Assembly (NCBI GenBank): GCA_020746875.1
Contig: JAGTJL010000017.1
Coordinates: 1,488,001-1,552,000 of the forward strand
Length of the DNA: 64,000 bases
Direction of reading: 5' to 3'
Source of the DNA: Rhexocercosporidium sp. MPI-PUGE-AT-0058
Taxonomy: Eukaryota; Ascomycota; Leotiomycetes; Helotiales
In this document: positions 47,807-58,059 of the stretch, one piece after another
Numbering within the stretch: position 1 is the stretch's first letter
Layout of the letters: every line of letters begins with the position of its first letter
The notes under the pieces: generated by a model
The model's database searches: none
Seen by the model: the letters and a program-made list of their open reading frames with translations, nothing else
What the model was told of the DNA's origin: nothing
Made by a program: the position numbers and the translations under genes

Positions 47807-50068
47807 ATGGGTTATACGATTCCGAGGATTGAAATCCCGAAGACGGATGTTTGGAGTGCGCTTTTTGAGAGGAAGGATAGAGAGTTTCCTGATGATCAAG
47901 GTAAGAAAATTATGCAGAATCCGGATGTTGGGTCCATTTATTTCTATTTCTGCACCTTGTAGCCTGGGGACTCTTGTACTGGGATTCGGGAAAGTGTTCG
48001 CGTGCCTGTTAAGTTATTGGGAAATTGAACCTAGTTGTGGCTATAGTGGTGGAAAGCAGACGGAGAGGAAGATTAGTGAAATGAAGGATGAAGGGTACAT
48101 TTCTCACTCAAAGGAGCTGTCCTGAGCCAGAAGATTCATCCCTCTACCGTAATTTCATCGTCGTTGCTTTGCATCCCCTTCCTCTTCAGTTCGTTTCGAT
48201 TACTTCCCCCATCTGATAAATTTCACAACTCCTCTATTTCTTAACTCAACTAACAACCCCTCAGTAATCTACCTCAACCCCCTCACCTCCCGCCACTACA
48301 CCTACACCTCCCTCCTCACAGCCACCCAAGCCCTCGGCACCCTCCTCCAAGTCTCCCCCTCCTTCGCCCTCCAAAAAGGCCAAGTCCTCGCCCTCTTCGC
48401 CCAGAATTGTATCGACACCCCCGCCATAACATGGGCAACCCACTACGCAGGCGGCATCGTCTCCCCAGCAAACCCCACCTACACAGTCCGCGAATTAGTC
48501 CACCACCTCCACGACTCCGGCGCAAAGTTCCTCTTCACCCAGAAACATCTCCTTCCTATTGCTCTAGAAGCCGCGCGTGAAGTCTCCTTGCCGAAATGTA
48601 ATATTGTATGTATGGGCGAGGACGCCGATCGTCCCTCAAAAGATTCCGGGGTTGGATGGTATCCGGATTTGCTCGAAGAAGGGAGGAAGATAGTTGAGCA
48701 AAAAGGAATCAAGGAACGTGTGCAAGTCGACTGTGAGAAAGATCTAGCGTTTCTGGTGTATTCGTCTGGTACGACGGGTTTGCCGAAAGGTGTTATGCTC
48801 AGCCATTTGAATGTCGTGAGTAACCTGTTCATGTTGAACAGTTCTGAGGGGACCATCTTGCATTGGAAAAGGGATAAGGTGTTGAGTGTTTTGCCGTATT
48901 ATCATATTTATGGTGAGTCCTTCCCTTTTCCTCTCAGCATCTTTTCATTTACAGAATATTGTTCCATTCTTTTCCCGAGGAGAATCGCGCTCACGGCTGA
49001 CGACCACAGGCCTCCAATGTCTGGTTCACCTTCCCGCCTACACTGGCATCACCACTCTCGTAATGTCCTCCTTTGATCTCAAACTCTTCTGCAGCCTCAT
49101 CCAGGACCACAAAATTTCATACACTTACGTCGCACCACCTGTCGTTCTTCATCTCGCCAAAAACCCCATCGTTGATGAATATGATCTCTCATCTCTTCGC
49201 ATGATCACTTCTGGAGCTGCACCATTGACGAAAGAACTTATCCATGCGGTTAAGAAGAGGCTAGGCACCGAAGTCAAGCAGGCTTATGGATTGAGTGAGA
49301 CGAGTCCCGCGACGCACATACAAGTTCGTGCCCTCCTCGATCCCCAAACCCAAATCCCTCCAACCAGCACAACTGACAAACCTCCCAATAGAAACAATGG
49401 AACGATGGTCTTGGCTCTTGTGGTCCTCCACTCCCTAACCAGATCATCAAATTCATGTCCGCAGACGGCAACGAGGGCAAAGAAGGAGAAGTCTGGGTCA
49501 AGGGGCCAAACGTCTTCCTAGGATACCATAATAATGCCGAAGCGACCGCCTCCTCCATCACCGAAGATCGCTTCTTCAAGACGGGTGATATCGGGTATGA
49601 GGACGAGAGGGGGAATATGTATATCACCGACCGAGTGAAAGAGTTGATCAAGTGAGTTGTTTGTTCCTTTCATTTGTGATATCTCGCGGGATGCTTGTTA
49701 CTAACTTCACGCGAAACAGATACAAAGGATTCCAAGTCGCCCCCGCCGAACTCGAAGGCGTCCTCAACGGCCACGACCTCATAACAGACGTAGCCGTAAT
49801 CGGCATCCACGACGCCTCCCGTGAAAGCGAAGTACCCATGGCATGCGTCGTCCTCAAAGAAGGCACCGAAACATCGAAAGAAACCGAGAAGGAAATTGTG
49901 ACTTGGCTCGCGAGTAGAGTGGCTGGACACAAGGCGCTCAGAGGTGGGGTGTGGTTCATTGGTGAGGTCCCGAAGAGTACGAGTGGCAAGATCTTGAGGA
50001 GGCTGTTAAAAGATAGGGCGAAGGAGGAGGGGAGGGATGGGAGGGGGCCTGTCAAGGCGAAACTGTGA
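47807..50068 (+). CDS. Acyl/4-coumarate:CoA-ligase-like AMP-binding enzyme, probably peroxisomal
   Basis: Predicted 554-residue adenylate-forming enzyme that would activate an aromatic or fatty acid to its CoA thioester using ATP. Exons 47807-47900, 48265-48912, 49010-49323, 49392-49651 and 49720-50068. The P-loop-like motif YSSGTTGLPKGVMLSH, the gate region with LPYYHIYG, SGAAPLTKEL, the AYGLSETSPATH motif, GEVWVKGPNVFLGY, the TGDIGYEDERGNMYITDR stretch and C-terminal Lys in PKSTSGKILRR are all present, so it looks catalytically complete. The protein ends AKL, a type 1 peroxisomal targeting signal, typical of fungal 4CL-like acyl-CoA ligases. The first intron (364 nt) is much longer than the other four. 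An RIP-degraded transposon begins 225 bp past the stop. Substrate not predictable from sequence. Confidence 0.88.
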
Positions 50069-50292
50069 AGTTTTCGTGGGAGCTGGGTGGCATGTATACA
50101 CTTATATGTATGTCGATATCTACGCGGTAAATATGAATGTATTCAACAATCACTTGTCCCTTGTTCCGCCGACAACAGCTGTTGAATTTGACCTCGCTTA
50201 TTGCTTCAGACAATGAGCGTCGGAGCGCCCGCTTACCTCCTCGCTTGATCACAAATAAACTTGAACCAGCTGGCAAAACACACACCAGACTA

Positions 50293-50377
50293 CTAGCCGG
50301 TTCCCCTCCTATTTTGCTCGGGGCTCGCTAATAGTCGGGCTAAGCAAATGTCACGGCTAAGCAAAAGTATTATAGCT
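50293..50377 (+). repeat. Left terminal inverted repeat of Fot1-like copy 1
   Basis: 85-bp end including GCTCGGGGCTCGCTAATAG and GGCTAAGCAAATGTCACGG; also found at 54721 at the start of copy 2. Confidence 0.88.
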
Positions 50378-51499
50378 CGGGTTTACGTCGGGGAATTAAT
50401 TTTAATACATTCCTTACTAAAACCTTAACGAAAATAATAATTATTTAAATAAATTATTAACGCCTAAATATTAAAAGATATATAATCGTTTTCTATTTAA
50501 ATACTATTTATAAAATTAAACTTATATATTCTTTTAATAATATTAAATAATAATAGCGCGATATCTTTAAGTTTATTAATAGTTATATTAAATTTTAAAA
50601 GTATATTAACGTCGTCGTCGTCGATATAAGACTCAACTTAAGTCTCTTATATAGCTTACTAAAGACTTAAATACCCTTCTTTAGTCGAAAATACCGCTTT
50701 TATAATTATAAGTTCTTTATTTAGTTCTTAATTAAATATAAAAAACTTAAGAGGAAGTTCCTTTTTACGCTTTTAATATTTTATAATTTCTTTAAGTTTA
50801 ATTTTATTAGCTTTTTTAACTATTATTTCGCGTATTTAAAAAGATTCTTTATATTTATTAATTATTATAAATAATTATTTCTTAGCTTTCTTATTACTTT
50901 TTAATTACTCGATCTCTTCTTTAACTTTAATTTAAAATCGTAGCTTAAATATAATACTTTTACTAAATAATCCCTTACTTTTAATTATATAATAAAAAGT
51001 ATTCTTATAATTAATATCGCCTTATATCTTTTATTATAAAAGAACGTATTTTATAACTTAAAAGTAAACTTTTTATAATTAGACCGAAGTCTCTTTTATA
51101 ATAAACTTAAAAACTTTAATTATATTGTCCGAGAATTAAATAAAATCCTTAATAATAAAAAACTTTATAATTATTATTATCTTTTAAATAATTTCTACTA
51201 AATTTAATAGAAGTAATTAAGGTAATTATAAATCATTCGGAGAAGAGCTTTACTTAAATATCTTTTTATTAAAGCTCTTAATATTTTTAATTCCGGCCTT
51301 ATAACTTAACAGCTATATTCTAGCTTTTTTAAATATATTATAAATAATATACGTTTATATAATATTCGCTCGTATTTTAATGAGATCTTTAAATAAGAAT
51401 ATAATAATATATTAAAGATTAAGACTCCGAAGTATTAAATTAACGGCTTTAAAATAGTAGTGCTTTTAAGGCTTAAAAATACTAATATTTAAAAGTTAA

Positions 51500-52060
51500 A
51501 GTATATGTATAAAATAGTTAAGAAAGTATTAAAGTTAAATATAATTTTCTTTAAAAAATAATTAAAAAAGTAAATAATAATATAATTCGTAATTATTTAA
51601 GAGTAAAAGTTTTTATTATTTATTCGGTCTTGCGTATATATATTTAATTAAATAATCGCCGTACTTTATAATTATAATATTATTAATATAATTAAAAGAA
51701 GAGAAATTAATATACTTTTTATTAAAGAGCTTTTTAAAAATCTAATTCTTTATTATATACTCGCTAAAAGCTATAATAAATAAAAGTAACGTTTGCTTTT
51801 TATTTCCTTATATAATCTTTATTATAATAATCTACTTCCGATTACTTTAAGTAATTATATAAAGCTTAATAATAAACTTAAGTATAATCACCTTCTTTAA
51901 AGTAAAATAATTAACTTATACGCTTAATTTATTTATATTTAGTACTTAATAACTATAACGTATTTCTAATCTCTTTATCTCTTTATAAAAGTCGAAAAAC
52001 TACTCTTTAATAGCTTTTATATTATATACTTTTATTCGTTTAACTTTTATAAATATAATA
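51500..52060 (-). pseudogene. Fot1/pogo-like DDE transposase remnant in copy 1
   Basis: On the minus strand, with stops overlooked, the order is: a stretch with IIKLYIIT and SNRK near 51840-51880, GNKKQTLLLFIIA near 51790-51820, a region with NYINNIIII and KYGDYLI near 51650-51690, and ARPNK followed by KLLLLNNYE near 51580-51640. This matches the catalytic core of fungal Fot1/pogo DDE transposases, where the last stretch normally carries an acidic residue in LLLLD; here it reads Asn, a G-to-A change. The frame is broken by many TAA/TAG codons. Confidence 0.75.
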
Positions 52061-52643
52061 TTAATTATATAGAACTCGGGGTATTCTTTAATTTAACGTA
52101 TAAATTAAGCTTTTAACGGTAATAAACGGGGTGGCAGTTAAGCTTATATAATATTAATAAATACTTATTTAAATAACTTATAAACGTATTATTAATAAAT
52201 AATTAATAATTACTTTAATTATAAAATATATTACTTTTAAACTAATCTCTTACTGCTTTTTATAAAAGCGTAAAATAACTTCTTTTTAAATCGCTAATAA
52301 AACCTTATTATAGCTACCCCTTTCTAGCGTAATATCTAGCTTTAATATACCCCTTTACTTCTTTTACTTACGTTCTCTAAAGAGAAATTAATAAAGAGTA
52401 TTTAGCTTTACATTAAATATTTATGCGATAATCGTTAAAAGCTCTTTTAAGTAAATAAGTCTTTATTTTTTAGCCTTTACGAAAGCTAAATTATATATTA
52501 ATTTAATAATATATTTACTAAAGTAGTTAACGTGAGTCATAAAAAATTTAAGTTAAATCGATATCTTAAGTGTAATTAATTATTATTAAAAGTAATATAA
52601 AAGAACGCGTTTTTACGTGTAAAAGTAAGGCTTAGCGTATTTA

Positions 52644-52728
52644 AGCTATGATACCTTTGCTTAGCCGTGACATTTGCTTAGCCCGACTATTAGCGAGCCC
52701 CGAGCAAAATAAGAAGGGAACCGGCTAG
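52644..52728 (-). repeat. Right terminal inverted repeat of Fot1-like copy 1
   Basis: Inverse of 50293-50377 with four transition differences; followed by TA at 52729-52730. Confidence 0.88.
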
Positions 52729-52869
52729 TAGTCACTATCTTCAAAATCAAGAAAATTTTAAAATGAAAACGGTGATAGTCACCAGCACGCCAATTACTTG
52801 ACATGTATGACCCAGGATAGACAAATGTCCAACCCCGACACAAGTCAACAGACACCCTCGCGCATCCGT

Positions 52870-54033
52870 CTACAACGTATACCTCCCAAAGAAATCCATA
52901 ATAATCGGCGTAGCATCCAAATAAGTCCCCTTCTTATTATCCCCATTCGCCGCCCGACTCGGCCAATCATGACCCAACCCCTCAACCAGATAATGGCTCA
53001 CGATGCCCAGCCGCCCGCTCGCCGCACCGTACTCGTACCTGAGCACCTTCCCGCCATACAAGCTCGTCGTCTTGTTCGTCAGCCCGAAGCCCTCCCTCTT
53101 GCTCCACTCGCGCACCCAGTGCGGGATCGTGGGCAGGCATTCGCCACGGCGCGGTCCGCCGGCGTAGGGGATCGTGCTGTCGGCCGAACCGTGGAATTCT
53201 AGTATTGGGAGGGGGTTGCGGCTGGGGTTGCAGGGGAGGCTGATGCTTTGGGGAGGGCAGTCGTCTTCGCTTGAGCCAGGGACGTAGAAGGCGCCTGAGA
53301 CGGGAGCGAAGGCTGCGATTTGCTCTGTTGGGGAGGGTGGGTAAGTAGATCTCGTGATGGAGCGAGAAGAGTTGAGAGGAGAGGAGAGGAGAGGAGAGGA
53401 GAGGAGAAGTGAACGTACTTGAAAGCTCAGGGTCACATGCCAGAGTGTTGGTGAAGCCTCCTCCGTTGGACTTCCCAGCTGCGTAGATCCGGCTGGTGTC
53501 GATGCAATATCTATCTGTGAAGTGCGCGATCATATCGGATACGAAGCCGATATCATCGACGCCATCACTAGCTGGATCGCCTTGCCATTGATTCTGGAAC
53601 TCGTCAGTCAGGTTCTTCTGAATTTCTCGTCTGCTGAAGTACCGGTGGGGAAAAGATTACGAACAGCATGCAACTTAGTAAAAATACTCACGTCAATTCC
53701 CTGCGGATACACAGCAATCCCATTCGGATTCCACTCTTCGTTTGAGAACTGACTCAACTCCTCCTGCTCCGACGAATTCTTGGTGCGTCCATGGAACGAG
53801 AAAATCAGAGGCACAGCAGTATTCACATCGTAATTCGACGGGATGTGAATCAGATATGTACGTGCTGTACCATCGCTCTGCGTGAAGTGCGTTTGGTGAC
53901 TTGCTCCTCCGGCGGGTGATTGAGCGGCTGGCAAAGGCTTTCCGCAACCTCCTGAGCCGGTTGTGTATGTTGGGATTGCGGCACTGAGTGCTGCTGCGCT
54001 GGTGAGCAGGATGAGAGATTTCAGAAGGGCCAT
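52870..54033 (-). CDS. Secreted feruloyl esterase / PHB-depolymerase-like esterase
   Basis: Predicted 323-residue secreted alpha/beta hydrolase of the carbohydrate-esterase-1/LpqC-like group, which includes type C feruloyl esterases that release ferulate from plant cell-wall arabinoxylan. Exons 53692-54033, 53419-53593 and 52870-53324. The signal peptide is MALLKSLILLTSAAALSAA. The oxyanion region is IFSFHGR; the nucleophile Ser lies in AAGKSNGGGF; the acid Asp is probably in HGSADSTIPYAGG; the His is in GLGHDWPS. All catalytic residues are in place and the frame is intact. The intron between exons 2 and 3 carries a GGAGA-type microsatellite. The gene sits alone between two same-orientation Fot1-like copies, 141 bp from the end of one and about 690 bp from the start of the other, yet its sequence is GC-normal with no RIP-like stops. 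Feruloyl versus other ester specificity is not resolved. Confidence 0.85.
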
Positions 54034-54720
54034 TTTTGTAGAGATTTGCGTTCGATGGGGGAGAGATGAAACGAAACAAAGTTCCTTCTCACTCTAAGAT
54101 TTATACACAATTTGCTGATGTCAATCTCGTGTTCAACACCATGATGATGGAGTTCTCCGCTGATCGACGACTCTTTGTTTTTTTGACGTAAATATTCCCG
54201 TTGATTGAGGCACCTGCTCCAGAACACGTATTTCCTGAACAGGAGTGACGCGCGACGCTTACTTATTATTGCCCCTCAGCGGGTCTACGAGCTGAGAGCT
54301 CTAAGCGGCAGCGAGGCCGTGAAGCCCGTTTAGCGAGTCATGATTACTTTCTGACAATATCTCGGGCGTTCAAAATGGATTTAGAGGTGCTTGTAGCCTA
54401 TCATTCGTTTACAAAATAGACAGAAATCCCGAATCACACATGTTTTCTGGCAATCGAGAGTAAATGAATGTTCCAGCTTCCACGATGGGAAATCCGAAGT
54501 AGACCACAGGCCACGACATTTCAAATTATTTTGTTTTGTTTTACTTGCCGAAAAACGGACAAGTCGTTCCTCACGAAATGCAAAGATGACCTGTGCGAAA
54601 TTCGAACATAGATTCCAAGCAAGGAGTGGGGGGGGGGGGGGGGGGGTGTGTGTGTGGCGTGGAGAGCAGCAGAAGAATCCCCAACAAGTACTATCAGACT
54701 TTCGATCATCTCATCAAGTA
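54034..54720. other. Upstream region of the esterase gene
   Basis: Promoter side of the esterase gene up to the TA target site of Fot1-like copy 2. It contains a poly-G/TG microsatellite. No gene seen. Confidence 0.5.
54628..54656. repeat. Poly-G run followed by (TG)n
   Basis: Nineteen consecutive G (54628-54646) followed by five TG dinucleotides. It lies about 600 bp upstream of the esterase start. The run length is prone to sequencing and replication error. Confidence 0.9.
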
Positions 54721-56197
54721 CTAGCCGGTTCCCCTCCTATTTTGCTCGGGGCTCGCTAATAGTCGGGCTAAGCAAATGTCACGGCTAAGCAAAGGTATCA
54801 CAGCTCGGGTTTACGTCGAGGAATTAATTTTAGTGTATTCCTTATTAAAACCTTAATAAAAATAATAATTATTTAAATAAATTATTAACGCCTAAATGCT
54901 AAAAGATATATAATCGTTTCCTACTTAAATATTATTTATAGAATTAGACTTACGTATTCTTTTAGTAATATTAAGTAATAGCGGCGCGATATCTTTAAGC
55001 TTATTAATAATCGTGCTAGGCTTTAAAAGTATATTAACGTCGTCGTCGTTAATATAAGACTCAACTTAAGTCTCTTATACAGCTTGCTAAAGACTCGGAT
55101 ACCCTTCTTTAGTCGAAAATACCGCTTTTATAGCTATAAGTTCTTTATTCGGCTCTTGATTAAGTATAAGAAGCTTAGGAGGAGGTTCCTCTTTACGCTT
55201 CCGATACTTTATAACTTCCTTAAGTCTGATTTTATTAGCCCTTTTAGCTGTTACTCCGCGTACTTAAAAAGACTCTTTATATTTATTAATTATTATAAAT
55301 AATTGTCTTTTAGCTTTTTTATTACTCTTTAGTTGCTCGATCTCTTTTTTAGCCTTGATTTAGAATCGTAGCTTAAATACGGTACTTTTACCAGAAGATC
55401 CCCTGCCTTTAACTGTACGACGAGAGGTATTCTTACGATTAATATCGTCTTGTATTTTTTATTATAAAAGAACGTGTTCTATAGCCTGGAGGTAAGCCTT
55501 CTGTAATTGGACCGAAGTCTTTTTTATAATAGACTTGAAAACCTTAACTGTATTGTCCGAGAATTGAGTAAGATCCTTAGTAATAAAAGACTTTATAATT
55601 ATTATCGTCTTTTAGATAGTTTTTATTGAATTTAGTAAAGGCAGCTGAGGCAACTGTAAATCATTCGGAGAAGAGCTTTACTTAAGTATCTCCTTGCTAA
55701 AGCTCTTAATATTCTTGATTTCGGCTTTATAGCTTAACGGCTATATTCTAGCTTTCTCAAATACATTGCAAATAATATACGTTTATATAGTATTCGCTCG
55801 TATTTCAGTGAGATCTCTGAATAAGGATATGACAGTATACTGGAGATCGAGACTCCGAAGTGCTGAATTAACGGCTTTAGAATGGTAGTACTTTTAAGGC
55901 CTAAAAACATTAATATCTAGAGGTTGAAGTGCGTGTGTAAGATGGCTGAGAAAGTATTAAGGTTAAATACAATTCTCTTTAAGAAGTAGTTGAAAGGGCA
56001 AATAATAGTGTGATTCGTAACCGTCTAAGAGCAAAAGTTTCTATTATTTATTCGGTCCTGCGTATGTATGTTTAATTAAGTAATTGCCGTACTTTATAAT
56101 CATAGTATTATTAACGTAATTAGAAGAAGAGAAGTTAATATACTCTTTACCGAGGAGCTTTTCAGAAATCCAATTCTTTATTATATGCTCGCTAGGA
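54721..56197 (-). mobile_element. Fot1/pogo-like transposon copy 2, first part (split by retrotransposon)
   Basis: Begins after TA (54719-54720) with the same CTAGCCGGTTCCC terminal repeat as copy 1 and stays collinear with it to the TAGGA at 56193-56197, where the LTR retrotransposon is inserted. The remainder resumes at 63857. It is visibly less AT-shifted than copy 1: many positions that are A or T in copy 1 are G or C here. The transposase remnant is on the minus strand, also broken by stops. Confidence 0.88.
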
Positions 56198-56455
56198 TAT
56201 AACGACACTAGCCAAGAGAGCGGTGTAAGAGGTATATGGTAGTACTTTAGCTGAGGCTATCGAAAGCTAATAGGTCTAATACGAAAGAAACAAGAAGATA
56301 AAGAAAGAAAGAGGGAGTAAAGGGAGTGTGAGTTCATATATATAAGCTCTTCCGAAACCCCTCCGGTACTAATCCGACTCGGCATGACTTAGTTACTTCT
56401 GAACCCCTGGATTCCCTGATTCGCTAAGAAGCTCCTAAGTGTACCTATCGTTATA
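56198..56455 (-). repeat. LTR of the retrotransposon (3' LTR by coding strand)
   Basis: 258 bp, TATAACGACAC to TATCGTTATA. Differs from the other LTR by scattered transitions. The adjacent interior is purine-rich on the minus strand, marking the plus-strand primer site. Confidence 0.9.
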
Positions 56456-56928
56456 TTACTTCCCTCTTAGAAGAGAGATTATCTTTAATCTCTAATTAAT
56501 CGTAGTTTAGTATTATTACGGTGCTAAGGGCTCTTATCCGAGGTTAAGCGAAGTTACGCGAGCGTAAGCGAGGTCTTGTATAATAGCAAATAATATATTG
56601 CAAGAGAGCGAGCTTTTATTTATTTAATTAATAGAATAAGCGTCCGAATCTGGTCTGTTACTTATCGTATTATACTGCTTTAGCGCTATCGATTTGTTTG
56701 CTTGTATTAGCGTATATATACGTCAAACTTTCCAAGGAGTTGATTCTTCCTCTTTTAGTAATACATACTTCTCCGTAAATTATCCTAAATTGTCGATTTG
56801 CGTTATATAATTACTAATACGTATAACTAATTAATTAAAACAAATAAATAATAACAAGTAAGTAAAATCCCGTGACTTTTATAACAAAATCCGAATTCTG
56901 ACTGTAATAATACCTCTTCTAACCCTAT

Positions 56929-57670
56929 CGGGAGCCTTAGCGGCGGCCTATCGTAATTACTGCGTGCGCTGCGTACGCCGGATGGCGAAGGAGCCGGGCT
57001 ACTCTTATCACTTCGATAAGAGTGGCTCGAAGAAATGTGCTTATTGTATAACTTAGAAGGGATCTTACCGCCCTGTAAGTTAAGGTCCGGAAAACCTCCG
57101 AAACGAGTCCGATACTGATATTTTTGACTTTTTAGCTTCCGTGGTTTGTAGGCCCGGAATACGACGCGTTATTGGCAGCTACCGATAATACGGAAGTCTA
57201 AGTTGTCGCCTCGTTGATCGACGAGGTATTGCTTGTGGCGACCGCGAAGGCGCTTAAGATTATAGAAGAGCTGGGGTTTACGGTATTAGAGGAGACTCGG
57301 GCTCTTTGTTATATTATATTTAAGCAATCAGATAATATTATTATAAGTCGTTGAGTTTATTATAAGTAATATTAGTATCTGATACTTAAAAGCCTTATTA
57401 GAGTTCTCGCGGGTCTTTGCTATTTCGGTAGTTAGAATGGCTCGCTATAGTAATAATACTGGTAATAAGAAAGGAGAGGAGGATGAGGATGAGGATATAA
57501 GTATAGCTCGTCGCCGTATACGTCGTAGTAATGTCAAGCGTAAGGCAGCTGTTATTACTACTAAAAAAAGGAAAAAAAAAAAAAAGTTTAGCCTTTCTTA
57601 TAAAAGGTCAGATAGCGAGCTAACCGAGCTTCTATCGGGAGAAAAAGAAGACTCTTTTAATAAAAATTAA
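56929..57670 (+). pseudogene. Extra ORF in the retrotransposon, antisense to gag-pol
   Basis: Between integrase and the 3' LTR, the plus strand holds a less AT-shifted segment with coding character. Exon-like part 1 (about 56935-57075) reads NYCVRCVRRMAKEPGYSYHF then KKCAYCIT, giving paired CxxC motifs, then one TAG. A consensus donor GTAAGT at 57076 and acceptor TTTTAG ending at 57135 would join it in frame to EYDALLAATDNTEV (TAA) VVASLIDEVLLVATAKALKI and EELGFTVLEE. A further basic frame (57437-57670) has acidic and Lys-rich runs. This resembles the small Cys-motif proteins found scattered in fungal genomes, but I cannot name a family. The start is not defined, and in-frame stops (TAG/TAA in place of CAG/CAA) suggest RIP decay. 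Confidence 0.5.
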
Positions 57671-58059
57671 AAAGCCTTGTTTCGGATTGGTTTCGGTAGT
57701 CTTTCGTGGCCGTTACTTTCTTCAAACTCTTATACGAAAGTAGCCGTCTGTGGTGAAATCGGTGGCTAAGTCCCTATTAGAGTGCGGTCGCAAGGCCCTA
57801 TTAGTGCTTTGAATCAGAGGGTAAATAGCTATTAATTAACGTCGTCGTTTCGCTATCTCGGAAGAAATTATGATTTATTATCTTTTAAGTAATTATAATT
57901 ATCTTCTCCTGATTCTTAAGCTTTAAGCTATTCGGACAGGTTTCGGGGTAGTCCCGGTCTGTCAGAATGCGCCGTATAAAAATCTTTTAATTTATAAGGC
58001 GACCTTATTAAATCGGAGGCATTATATTATTATGGATCGGGGTTATGGCCTAGCTATTT

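Larger units (their letters stand above)
50293..52728 (-). mobile_element. Fot1/pogo-like Tc1-mariner transposon, copy 1, RIP-degraded
   Basis: A 2436-bp element flanked by TA on both sides (50291-50292 and 52729-52730). The terminal inverted repeats are 85 bp (50293-50377 and 52644-52728), beginning CTAGCCGGTTCCC; they differ at only four positions, all transitions. The interior is about as AT-rich as the hAT element and full of stops. A DDE transposase can be traced on the minus strand. A second copy starts at 54721 in the same orientation. It lies between the stops of the CoA-ligase gene (plus) and the esterase gene (minus). Confidence 0.9.

Noticed and set aside
56198..56455. Reading the TATAACGA..TCGTTATA repeat as a separate MITE
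   Set aside because: An identical-length copy in the same orientation at 63599 with a matching 5-bp target duplication shows it is an LTR.
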